NCBI RefSeq assembly: GCF_049800835.1
Contig: NZ_JBNAFU010000001.1
Coordinates: forward strand, 1,240,001-1,304,000
Reading direction: 5' to 3'
Length of the DNA stretch: 64,000 nucleotides
Source of the DNA: Dinoroseobacter sp049800835
GTDB taxonomy: Bacteria > Pseudomonadota > Alphaproteobacteria > Rhodobacterales > Rhodobacteraceae
Under the pieces are notes generated by a model, which did no database searches, was not told where the DNA came from, and saw nothing but the letters and a program-made list of their open reading frames with translations. How positions within the stretch are numbered: position 1 is the first letter of the stretch; each line of letters starts with the position of its first letter. Made by a program: the position numbers and the translations under genes. This document shows positions 17,954 to 25,400 of the stretch, one piece after another.

Positions 17954-18871
17954 ATGCTCATCTACCTCCCCATTGCCGAGGTTTCGGTCAACGCGTTCCT
18001 GCTGCTGGGGCTTGGTGGGGTCGTTGGCGTGCTGTCGGGAATGTTTGGCGTGGGTGGCGGTTTTCTCATGACACCGCTGCTGTTCTTCATCGGAATTCCA
18101 CCTGCGGTGGCCGTCGCGACCGAAGCGAACCAGATTGTCGCCTCGTCCTTCTCCGGGGTGCTCGCACATCTCAGGCGCCGCACGGTGGACCTCCGCATGG
18201 GCTGCGTGCTTCTGGCTGGCGGCTTGGTCGGCGCTGGATTGGGCGTTTTGGTCTTCAACTACCTCAAATCGCTCGGGCAGGTCGATCTGCTGGTCAAACT
18301 TTGTTACGTCGTGTTCCTCGGCGTGATCGGCGCACTGATGTTCGTGGAAAGCCTGCGCGCCCTGCGACGGTCGCGAAAGACCGGCGCGCCCCCGGCAAAA
18401 AGACGCCAGCGCACCTGGGTGCACACCCTGCCCTTCAAGATGAAGTTTCGCACCTCGGGCCTCTACATCTCGGTGATCCCACCGCTGATCGTTGGGCTCA
18501 TCGTCGGCATTCTGGCCGCCATCATGGGGGTTGGGGGTGGCTTCATCATGGTGCCTGCCATGATCTATATCCTCGGCATGCCGACCAAGGTGGTTGTTGG
18601 TACATCGCTGTTCCAGATCATTTTCGTAACCGCCTTCACGACGCTTCTGCACGCGACAACGAACTTCACCGTCGACATGGTGCTTGCGGTTTTGCTGCTG
18701 GTCGGCGGCGTGATCGGGGCGCAAATCGGCACGGTGATCGGAACGCGGCTCAAGGCCGAGCAGTTGCGCATCCTGCTGGCGATCATGGTCCTCGCGGTTT
18801 GCGGCAAGCTGGCGCTGGACCTGCTTCTGGAACCGTCGGAGCTCTACTCCCTCGGCGCGGGGGGGCACTGA
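17954..18871 (+). CDS. TauE/SafE (TSUP) family sulfite/organosulfonate exporter-like permease
   Basis: 305 residues with eight or nine hydrophobic segments. The two inverted-repeat halves each start with the family glycine motif: GMFGVGGGFLMTPLLFFIG near residue 32 and IMGVGGGFIMVPAMIYILG near residue 192. The family moves sulfite, sulfonates or related anions; the substrate cannot be read from the sequence. The stop overlaps the start of the next gene (TGATG), so the two act together. Confidence 0.88.
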   Translation: MLIYLPIAEVSVNAFLLLGLGGVVGVLSGMFGVGGGFLMTPLLFFIGIPPAVAVATEANQIVASSFSGVLAHLRRRTVDLRMGCVLLAGGLVGAGLGVLVFNYLKSLGQVDLLVKLCYVVFLGVIGALMFVESLRALRRSRKTGAPPAKRRQRTWVHTLPFKMKFRTSGLYISVIPPLIVGLIVGILAAIMGVGGGFIMVPAMIYILGMPTKVVVGTSLFQIIFVTAFTTLLHATTNFTVDMVLAVLLLVGGVIGAQIGTVIGTRLKAEQLRILLAIMVLAVCGKLALDLLLEPSELYSLGAGGH

Positions 18872-19626
18872 TGATCCGGCTCCTGTGCATCTTGCTGGCC
18901 CTCGCACTGCCCGCCCGGGCGGAGGAGGTCGTTGCCGAACTGTCGCAAACCAACGTCTCCATCACTACCAATTTCGCCGGCTCCGAGATCCTCGTCTTCG
19001 GCGCGGTCAAGCGCACGGCGCCCGCCCCCGATGACAGCGACCTTCATGTGATCATCACGATCGCCGGGCCGTCCGAGCCAATCACGATCCGCCGCAAATC
19101 CCGCGTCGCCGGGATATGGATCAACACGGCCGCCGCAGAAATCGACGCCGCCCCCAGTTTCTATGCGGTCGCCAGCACCGCGCCGTTGGCGGATGTTCTC
19201 AGCGAGACCAGCGACCTGCGGCACAGGATTTCGGCCACTCGACTCATCCGCGCAATCGACGTGGGTGAGGCGGTGACCGAGCTCGACAATTTCACCGATG
19301 CCTTGCTGCGCATCCGCGCCGGGGACGGGCTCTATCAGTTGATCGAAGGCGGTGTACGCCTGACCGACGCCACCCTGTTCTCGACGGAGATTTCGCTGCC
19401 TGCCAACCTGACTGAGGGCGACTACGCAACGCGGGTCTTTCTCACGCGGGAGGGCATGGTGGTCGACAGCTTCGAGACCGTGATCGATGTGCGAAAGGTC
19501 GGGCTGGAACGGTTCCTGTATAACCTCGCCCACGATCAGCCCCTGATTTACGGCCTCCTGTCTCTCGCCATCGCGATCGCTGCGGGTTGGGGTGCTGCAG
19601 CGTTCTTCCGCTACGTCCGCGGCTGA
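18871..19626 (+). CDS. TIGR02186-family membrane-anchored periplasmic protein
   Basis: 251 residues from the ATG at 18871, which overlaps the stop of the TauE/SafE gene. There is an N-terminal signal peptide (MIRLLCILLALALPARAEE), a beta-rich periplasmic region with SQTNVSITTNFAGSEILVFG, and one C-terminal membrane helix (LIYGLLSLAIAIAAGWGAAAFF) ending in a positively charged tail. I recognise the family, which typically follows a TSUP permease in alphaproteobacteria, but its function is not known. A periplasmic accessory role for the permease is inference from the coupling. Confidence 0.78.
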   Translation: MIRLLCILLALALPARAEEVVAELSQTNVSITTNFAGSEILVFGAVKRTAPAPDDSDLHVIITIAGPSEPITIRRKSRVAGIWINTAAAEIDAAPSFYAVASTAPLADVLSETSDLRHRISATRLIRAIDVGEAVTELDNFTDALLRIRAGDGLYQLIEGGVRLTDATLFSTEISLPANLTEGDYATRVFLTREGMVVDSFETVIDVRKVGLERFLYNLAHDQPLIYGLLSLAIAIAAGWGAAAFFRYVRG

Positions 19627-19659
19627 GCATCTTTTGTGTCGCAATACCTCGGGGGTTCC

Positions 19660-19674
19660 GGGGGCAGCGCCCCC
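19660..19674. repeat. short palindromic intergenic repeat, copy 1
   Basis: GGGGGCAGCGCCCCC, preceded by AATACCTCGGGGG. An identical 15-base palindrome preceded by AATACTCCGGGGGG lies at 52514-52528. Both copies are just downstream of a plus-strand gene end, so this is a dispersed 3' element that may act as a hairpin terminator. Confidence 0.7.
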
Positions 19675-19726
19675 GACCGCACGAAGTGCCAGATACTGCG
19701 CGGACCGTCAGGTCCGCTCCGCTGGC

Positions 19727-20452
19727 TTACCCACGCCCGATATGGGGCATCTTCGTCGCCATCACCATCATGCTCTGTACGTTGGCCTCCGCAGGAAGCC
19801 GCGCCATCGACAGGACAGCCTCCGCGACATCCTCGACCGCCATGCTCGGCAAAGGGGCCAATCCTTGCGCTGCGCGGGTTTTCTCCAGACCCAGAACCAG
19901 GTCCGTGCGCGCATTTCCGATGTCGATCTGGCCGCACGCGATATCAAATGCGCGCCCGTCCAGGCTCAGGGTCTTGGTCAAACCGGAAACGCCATGCTTG
20001 GCGGTCGTATAGCAGGTCGACCCCTCGCGCGGCGAATGCGCAGAAATAGACCCGTTGTTGATGATCCGGCCGCCCATGGGGTCCTGACGGCGCATGATCC
20101 GAAAGGCCGCGCGGGCGCACAGGAACATGCCGGTCAGGTTCACATCGATCACCTGTTTCCAACCCTCCAGCGGGATCTCGTCGATCGGACCTTGTGGCCC
20201 GAACATACCCGCGTTGTTGAACAGGACATCCAAGCGCGCGCCCTCGGCAAACATGTCGAACGCCGCATCGACTGCTGCAGCGTCCGTCACGTCCGCCGGC
20301 AGGATTACCGCCTGCGCATGGCCTTCGGCGACCTCGTGCAGTGCCGCTGCGCGACGTGCAAGCAACCCTACGCGCCACCCCTCCTGCAGGAACCGACGCG
20401 CTACCGCGGCCCCGATCCCACTGGATGCTCCCGTCACCAGAATGGACTTCAT
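19727..20452 (-). CDS. SDR-family NAD(P)-dependent oxidoreductase
   Basis: 241 residues, a classical short-chain dehydrogenase. It has the cofactor motif TGASSGIGAAVA at residues 6-17, DVLFNNAGMFG, and a catalytic serine region NNGSISAHSPREGS followed by YTTAKHG with the active Tyr and Lys. The substrate is unknown. It is the last gene of the minus-strand group luxR-luxI-helicase-SDR, and its ATG overlaps the helicase stop by four bases, so it is translationally coupled to it. Confidence 0.88.
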   Translation of the reverse strand: MKSILVTGASSGIGAAVARRFLQEGWRVGLLARRAAALHEVAEGHAQAVILPADVTDAAAVDAAFDMFAEGARLDVLFNNAGMFGPQGPIDEIPLEGWKQVIDVNLTGMFLCARAAFRIMRRQDPMGGRIINNGSISAHSPREGSTCYTTAKHGVSGLTKTLSLDGRAFDIACGQIDIGNARTDLVLGLEKTRAAQGLAPLPSMAVEDVAEAVLSMARLPAEANVQSMMVMATKMPHIGRG

Positions 20453-21987
20453 CCCTCGCCCTCCTCTTGCCGAACCAATTCCAACGGCGCGGGCGCAACG
20501 CTCAGATCATCCGTTCCCAGCGGCACGTCGGGGCGCGCCAACCGGTTGCGCGTGACCCAGATCAGCCGCTCGGACGCCCGCGTGATCGCCACATACGCCA
20601 ACCGCTTCCACAGCGGCTGCCCGGCCTCTGAACGGCCAGCCCAGGCCGCCGCAGACAGGTCCGGCGCAAACACCTGCACGGTGTCCCATTGCGATCCCTG
20701 TGCCTTGTGGATCGTTACCGCCGCACCATGCAGGAACGTCGCTCCCATTCGTGCAGCAAAGGGAATGAAGGGTTCCTCCTCGTCGGGCAGCTCGATCTTC
20801 ACAATGGATGCGGCTGACACTTCAGGGGCCTCGGCGCCGACCACATGCAACCTCGAGAATCCCGGCTTCCGCCCTGCTCCAAGATAGATGACCTGCGCCC
20901 CCTTGATCAGGCCGCGCGCCTCAAGATCGATCCGCTTCTTTCGGTGCTTGAGCGGCAGTTCGATCCCATCGCAGACGAGCGGCTCTCCGGGCAGCAAGGC
21001 GTCGAGCGGTGCACCATAGGCCGTTCTAAAAGCCGTAATGAGTTTGATCCGCGTCTTGTTGCGCCACACCAAGGCAGGCGAGCGTGCCATCAGCGCCGCC
21101 TGCATGCGCGGCAGCATCTGCACTCGGTCGTCCCTCGCGGCGGCGTCTTCCACAAGGGTTTCGAACCGCTCGAACGTGACCTCCGGCTCGAACAGCGCAT
21201 GTGCAAGATCGAGGATCGGACTGTCGGCGTCCTGCCGATGAACACGGCTCAGTTCCAGTTTCGCTGGCGCCGGGAGGCCGTCAAACGCCATCTCGCCGGA
21301 TTGCCCTACCGGCGCCAGTTGCGCAGGATCGCCGAACAGAACGAGGGTCGGGAAAATTTCTTTCAGATCATCAAGTTGTCGGTCATCGAGCATCGAGCTC
21401 TCATCCACGAACCCAATATCCAGCGGATCCTCCCGCCGCTTCCATCCGGTGATGAAATCGGACCCGCGCAACCCTGCCGCCGCCAGCGCCCCCGGAATGG
21501 AGTTGTGCGCCTGATAGAACACGAAAGCCCGCTCCAGCGCCTCGGTCGAGAGCCCTTCGATGTCCGGCTTGTCGCCGGTGCCGGCCAGCCAGTCCGCGAT
21601 ATGTTCGTATTCCGGGTCGTAGACCGGAGTATAAAGGATCCGGTGGATCGTCGTCGCAGGAACCCCACGCGTGCGCAAAACGCTGGCCGCCTTGTTCGTC
21701 GGGGCAAGGATCGCGAGCGTGCGCCGGTCCTTGCGTCGCTTGCCTTCCCAGTCGCCGGAAACAACTTCGACGCCGGCAGCTGTCAGATCCTCCGCCAACC
21801 TGGCCAGCAAAAGGGTCTTGCCCGATCCCGCACGTCCCAGCACCGCCAGAACGCTGCACGCCGCCCCTTCGCGCGGGGGCAGCAGGGCCTCGTTTTCAAG
21901 ATCAACGCCCGACTGGGCAAGCAAGTCCGAAACCTGATCGTAGGCTTCGGCCTGGTCGTCAGAGAAGACGGGTGCGGGCACGGTCAT
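20449..21987 (-). CDS. RecD/Dda-like superfamily 1 DNA helicase
   Basis: 512 residues. Walker A GRAGSGKT is at residues 51-58, motif Ia is LAPTNKAASVLRTRG, the Walker B-like motif is DIGFVDESSML, motif III is VLFGDPAQLAPVG, and the C-terminal SF1 motifs are HKAQGSQWDTV and YVAITRASERLIWVTRN. This is the organisation of exonuclease V alpha-like (RecD2/Dda) 5'-3' helicases, without the long RecD2 N-terminal extension. RecB and RecC partners are absent nearby. It lies 47 bases after luxI on the same strand and may be read from the quorum-sensing promoter. Confidence 0.88.
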   Translation of the reverse strand: MTVPAPVFSDDQAEAYDQVSDLLAQSGVDLENEALLPPREGAACSVLAVLGRAGSGKTLLLARLAEDLTAAGVEVVSGDWEGKRRKDRRTLAILAPTNKAASVLRTRGVPATTIHRILYTPVYDPEYEHIADWLAGTGDKPDIEGLSTEALERAFVFYQAHNSIPGALAAAGLRGSDFITGWKRREDPLDIGFVDESSMLDDRQLDDLKEIFPTLVLFGDPAQLAPVGQSGEMAFDGLPAPAKLELSRVHRQDADSPILDLAHALFEPEVTFERFETLVEDAAARDDRVQMLPRMQAALMARSPALVWRNKTRIKLITAFRTAYGAPLDALLPGEPLVCDGIELPLKHRKKRIDLEARGLIKGAQVIYLGAGRKPGFSRLHVVGAEAPEVSAASIVKIELPDEEEPFIPFAARMGATFLHGAAVTIHKAQGSQWDTVQVFAPDLSAAAWAGRSEAGQPLWKRLAYVAITRASERLIWVTRNRLARPDVPLGTDDLSVAPAPLELVRQEEGEG

Positions 21988-22034
21988 GCCGCGACCCTAG
22001 CCCGCCCTCCCGTAGGCTGCCAGAGCCAAAGATC

Positions 22035-22655
22035 TTACGCGACGAGCGAAGGACCGAAGGCGCGTTCGTACCATTCGGTGCTGACCTCGCGGCTGATGCC
22101 GGTGCGTGCGGACAGACGGTCGCGCAGATCGTGGTCCATGGACCAGAGCCCGACGGAAATCGCGGTCCGCCCCTCGCCCTGGCTCCCCAGCACCTCGGGG
22201 ATCCAGCCAAGACGCCGGTAGACGAGGATCATCCGAGCATCGAACACGCCCACCGAATGGGACAGACCGGAGGCGCAGCCAAACTCGGCCCCGGCCAGCA
22301 TCAAAGCGCCCGCGACCTTGCTGTCTGCATCCGGCGACAGGCAAAACCGCGTGCATTCCCAAATGAACGGCGATTGGATTGCGACCCCATCTGTCAGGTG
22401 GAGGAAGTGATCATTGATCATGGTGGACCCGGTCGTGGGAAGAACACGCATCGACCCTGCATGGGTGCCCGCCTCTGTCTCGGCGATGATGTAGAGCGGG
22501 TTGATAGTGTCGTACTCATCCCGTTCGAAACCATCGGCATCAACGGTCACATCCCAGTTCAAACGCTCTTTGAACTGACGGGCGCGATCCCGAAACATCG
22601 TATCGCGCAGTGTCGGGAACTGGTTCAATTCGTCGGCGTAAACAAAACGGATCAT
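22035..22655 (-). CDS. luxI: acyl-homoserine-lactone synthase, LuxI family
   Basis: 206 residues from the ATG at 22655, which has GGAGGG seven bases away; an in-frame ATG 21 bases upstream lacks one. The invariant residues of the family are all in place: Arg24, Phe28, Trp34, Asp46, Asp49, Arg70, Glu100 and Arg103 (segments FRDRARQFKERLNW, SMRVLPT and WECTRF). It makes an N-acyl-homoserine lactone from S-adenosylmethionine and an acyl carrier. It follows luxR, separated by 123 bases that contain a 9-bp inverted repeat. The acyl chain cannot be predicted. Confidence 0.95.
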   Translation of the reverse strand: MIRFVYADELNQFPTLRDTMFRDRARQFKERLNWDVTVDADGFERDEYDTINPLYIIAETEAGTHAGSMRVLPTTGSTMINDHFLHLTDGVAIQSPFIWECTRFCLSPDADSKVAGALMLAGAEFGCASGLSHSVGVFDARMILVYRRLGWIPEVLGSQGEGRTAISVGLWSMDHDLRDRLSARTGISREVSTEWYERAFGPSLVA

Positions 22656-22734
22656 GCGGCTGCCCTCCTGCTGCAAAGCGCGAGCAAGAGAAACGCGTGA
22701 CCGTCGTTAAGGATTTCCTAGCGCACGCAACCAT

Positions 22735-22759
22735 AAAAATCCCGCAAATACGGGATTTT
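22735..22759 (-). terminator. rho-independent terminator of luxR (inverted repeat upstream of luxI)
   Basis: Perfect 9-bp inverted repeat AAAATCCCG / CGGGATTTT with a six-base loop, starting 19 bases after the luxR stop. On the minus strand the second arm runs into TTTTTAT, as in a classic terminator. It also lies about 80 bases upstream of the luxI start, so it could instead, or as well, be an operator; the U-run favours termination. Confidence 0.7.
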
Positions 22760-22778
22760 ACGGCTGCGTTAACGCTTG

Positions 22779-23489
22779 TTAGACCACGATCAGACCGCGG
22801 ACCATGGCCCGGGCAACCGCATGCGTGGCGTTCGCGGCCCCCAGTTTGAACCGCGCGCTTTCGATGTAAACTCTGAGCGTATGCTCAGAGATTCCAAGCT
22901 TTTCCGACGCCTGGGACCGGTTCATGCCATTGGCCAACAAGGTCAAAGCATCAGACTCGCGCGGGGACAGCGGCTTGGTCGGAGGATGCAGTTGTGATTC
23001 GAGTTCCAGGGCACGTTGGTTAATGAAGTGGGCAGCAAGAATAAGTGTCTTGAGTTTCTCCTTTCGGTAATTGGCCCACCCGTCATCCGACTCGGTGCTG
23101 TTCACCGAGAAAAGCGCAAACTGCCCGTTCGGGCCGCGGATCGGCACCGAAACCCCCTGATTGCCGACACCTGTTGCCAGCGCTTCGCCCAGAAACGCCC
23201 GCTGGGACTTTCCGGACCAGTCGAGCTGTTTCCAATCTACAGGATGGAAGCGTTGATAGGTGCCCTGAACCACAGGATCGATGCGCGCATAGTCTTCCTC
23301 GATGTAGCGCCGGATCCACGGCGCGTCATAGGTCATCGCGCCGTACTTGTTCCCCGAGGCATCCAGACAGTGATAGACAAGGTGTTCTACATCCAGAAAG
23401 TCGCGCAGGCCGAACAAATGCGCCTGGACGTCGTCAAGCGATCTGGCCGCTTGCAAATCTTCTAGGAAATCTTCCAGTTCCTGATACAT
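22779..23489 (-). CDS. luxR: LuxR-family quorum-sensing transcriptional regulator
   Basis: 236 residues from the ATG at 23489; the open frame upstream has no family similarity. The N-terminal autoinducer-binding domain has the conserved Trp58, Tyr62, Asp71, Pro72, Trp86 and Gly112 (PWIRRYIEEDYARIDPVV). The C-terminal LuxR helix-turn-helix runs from SPRESDALTLLANGMNRSQ to SEHTLRVYIESARFKLGAAN. It should bind the lactone made by the neighbouring LuxI and regulate DNA targets. Its start lies inside a small upstream ORF (23434-23661), suggesting coupled translation. Confidence 0.95.
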   Translation of the reverse strand: MYQELEDFLEDLQAARSLDDVQAHLFGLRDFLDVEHLVYHCLDASGNKYGAMTYDAPWIRRYIEEDYARIDPVVQGTYQRFHPVDWKQLDWSGKSQRAFLGEALATGVGNQGVSVPIRGPNGQFALFSVNSTESDDGWANYRKEKLKTLILAAHFINQRALELESQLHPPTKPLSPRESDALTLLANGMNRSQASEKLGISEHTLRVYIESARFKLGAANATHAVARAMVRGLIVV

Positions 23490-23661
23490 GGTCCCCCGTC
23501 TCGTCGGGAACGTCAGGTGCCGTCTGGGCAATCTCGGTCGCAGCGACAAGGATGGTGTCATCCAACTGCTCAGCCAAGGCACCCATGTTGTTCTGCAGCG
23601 CGAAGCTGCGGAGGTCGGCAAGTACGTCCACGATCCAGTCCTGTGCCATTCGAGTTTCCAT
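23434..23661 (-). CDS. small protein overlapping the start of luxR, unknown function
   Basis: 75 residues in a different frame from luxR, with 56 bases of overlap at luxR's 5' end. The first 45 residues look like a real amphipathic helical protein (MAQDWIVDVLADLRSFALQN and GALAEQLDDTILVAATEIAQ). The last 25 residues, which overlap luxR, are low in structure. Two starts four codons apart are possible (23661 and 23649). I recall similar short proteins ahead of luxR in relatives, but this needs a search. The overlap suggests luxR translation depends on translation of this ORF. Confidence 0.6.
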   Translation of the reverse strand: METRMAQDWIVDVLADLRSFALQNNMGALAEQLDDTILVAATEIAQTAPDVPDETGDHVSGTGRFPRRFASGQIA

Positions 23662-23987
23662 TTCTAAAAGTTAACGAAACATTAACACAACTATAGCACG
23701 AGCGAAATCCGTGCGATATTCACGCATTTTTACTCCCCAAAAATAGCGAGTGCGCGGTCGGGCAACCTATTGATACTGTGTTGCCGCTCGAAAAAGCGGC
23801 GCATCACATACTCCCGGATCGGATGATCGGGCACTGTAGGTACGATTCGTTAATGGAAGATGAGCGCCGCAACTCGCCTATAGCGGGTGGTCGTTAATAG
23901 CCGGGCCCAAGAAAACACGAAAAAGAAGAAGCCCGCCGCCGATCCGTCAGGTCGGGGCGGGCTTGCATGTCTTGCAGGGGAACCGGC
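23662..23987. other. 326-base non-coding region between the luxR block and ccr
   Basis: It holds the promoter side of the small ORF and luxR (AT-rich, with AACGAAACATTAACA just upstream), a 6-bp hairpin GCCGCT/AGCGGC at 23783-23800, and the ccr terminator at its far end. I see no convincing coding frame. Its length leaves room for a regulatory RNA, but nothing in the sequence demonstrates one. Confidence 0.5.
23920..23964 (-). terminator. terminator of ccr
   Basis: Stem AAGCCCGCC / GGCGGGCTT (9 bp; 23929-23937 with 23956-23964) located 24 bases after the ccr stop. On the minus strand it is followed by a T-rich run (TTCTTCTTTTTCG). Confidence 0.8.
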
Positions 23988-25280
23988 TTACGACAGCGGA
24001 CCGGCTTCCAGCACATCCTCGAGGGTGCGCAACCCGGTGCGCGGTGCCTGCACCAGCACGGACATGTTGCCCGGCTTGTGCTCGTTGCGCAGCATCTTCA
24101 TGTGGGCTTCAGGCAGTTCAGCCCAGGGGAAAACCTCGGACATGCAGGGGTCGAGACGACGCTCCATCATCAGTTTGTTCGCCGATGCCGCCTGCTTGAG
24201 GTGCGCGAAGTGCGACCCCTGCAAGCGCTTCTGGTGCATCCACATGTAGCGGACGTCAAAGGTGCAGTTGAACCCGGTGGTACCCGCGCAGATCACGACC
24301 ATCCCGCCCTTCTTGCACACCAGTGTGGATACGGGGAAGGTTGCCTCGCCAGGGTGCTCGAAGACCATGTCGACGTTCACGCCCTTGCCGGTGATATCCC
24401 AAATCGCCTTTCCGAACTTGCGCGCCTCGGTGAACCACTCCTTGTATTCGGGGGTGTTCACGGTGGGCAGCTGTCCCCAGCATTTGTAATCGTTCCGGTT
24501 GATGACGCCCTTGGCGCCAAGACCCATCACGAAGTCGCGCTTGCTCTCATCCGAGATCACGCCGATCGCGTTGGCACCAGCGGTGTTGATCAACTGGATC
24601 GCGTAGGACCCCAGACCGCCCGACGCGCCCCAGACCAGAACGTTCTGCCCGGGCTTGAGATCGTGCGGCTCGTGGCCAAACAGCATCCGGTAGGCCGTGG
24701 CGAGCGTCAGTGTATAGCACGCGCTTTCTTCCCAGGTCAGGTGCTTGGGACGCGGCATCAACTGCTGCGACTGCACACGGGTGAACTGGCTGAACGACCC
24801 GTCGGGTGTCTCATAGCCCCAGATGCGCTGTGTCGGGGAATACATCGGGTCGCCGCCATTGCATTCTTCGTCGTCGCCGTCGTCCTGATTGCAATGCACA
24901 ACCACCTCGTCGCCGATCTTCCAGCGCTTGACCTTGTCACCCACGGCCCAGACGATCCCGGCAGCGTCGGATCCAGCGATGTGATAGGGCATCTTGTGGC
25001 CATCGAACGGGCTGATCGGCTGACCCAACGCGGCCCAGACGCCGTTATAGTTCACACCGGCGGCCATCACCAGGACCAGCACCTCGTTGCTGTCCAGCGT
25101 CGGAACATCGACGACCTCTTTCAGCATTGCGGTGTCGGGCTCTCCATGACGTTCGCGACGGATTGCCCACGCGTGCATTTGCTTGGGCACATAGCCAAGC
25201 GGGGGCATCTCTCCCATGTCATAGAGGTCTTTTTCCGGTGCCTCGTAAGACACGAGGGCCTGATCGGTATCGAGCGCCAT
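23988..25280 (-). CDS. ccr: crotonyl-CoA carboxylase/reductase
   Basis: 430 residues. The enzyme reductively carboxylates crotonyl-CoA with CO2 and NADPH to ethylmalonyl-CoA, the defining step of the ethylmalonyl-CoA pathway for acetyl-CoA assimilation. It is a medium-chain dehydrogenase/reductase: nucleotide loop VWGASGGLGSYAIQL near residue 210, with the family segments GRDVP-like HIAGSDAAGIVWAVG and HCNQDDGDDEECNGGDPMYS characteristic of Ccr. A GGAGG ribosome site precedes the ATG at 25280. It has its own terminator and sits between the quorum-sensing block and ecm, a linkage known in Roseobacter-group genomes. Confidence 0.97.
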   Translation of the reverse strand: MALDTDQALVSYEAPEKDLYDMGEMPPLGYVPKQMHAWAIRRERHGEPDTAMLKEVVDVPTLDSNEVLVLVMAAGVNYNGVWAALGQPISPFDGHKMPYHIAGSDAAGIVWAVGDKVKRWKIGDEVVVHCNQDDGDDEECNGGDPMYSPTQRIWGYETPDGSFSQFTRVQSQQLMPRPKHLTWEESACYTLTLATAYRMLFGHEPHDLKPGQNVLVWGASGGLGSYAIQLINTAGANAIGVISDESKRDFVMGLGAKGVINRNDYKCWGQLPTVNTPEYKEWFTEARKFGKAIWDITGKGVNVDMVFEHPGEATFPVSTLVCKKGGMVVICAGTTGFNCTFDVRYMWMHQKRLQGSHFAHLKQAASANKLMMERRLDPCMSEVFPWAELPEAHMKMLRNEHKPGNMSVLVQAPRTGLRTLEDVLEAGPLS

Positions 25281-25400
25281 GAGGGCCTCCAGTGAGTCTG
25301 TTAACTTTCCGCAGCGCAGAATCGTTTTGCTGCGGTGCCTGCATGCGATTTAAGGGGGCGCGGGTAACATTGCAAACGAAAAAGCCCGCTTTGCGAAACT

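Noticed and set aside
23783..23800. Hairpin GCCGCT/AGCGGC as a terminator or small RNA
   Set aside because: No U-run on either strand and no clear promoter around it; kept only as a note in the non-coding region.
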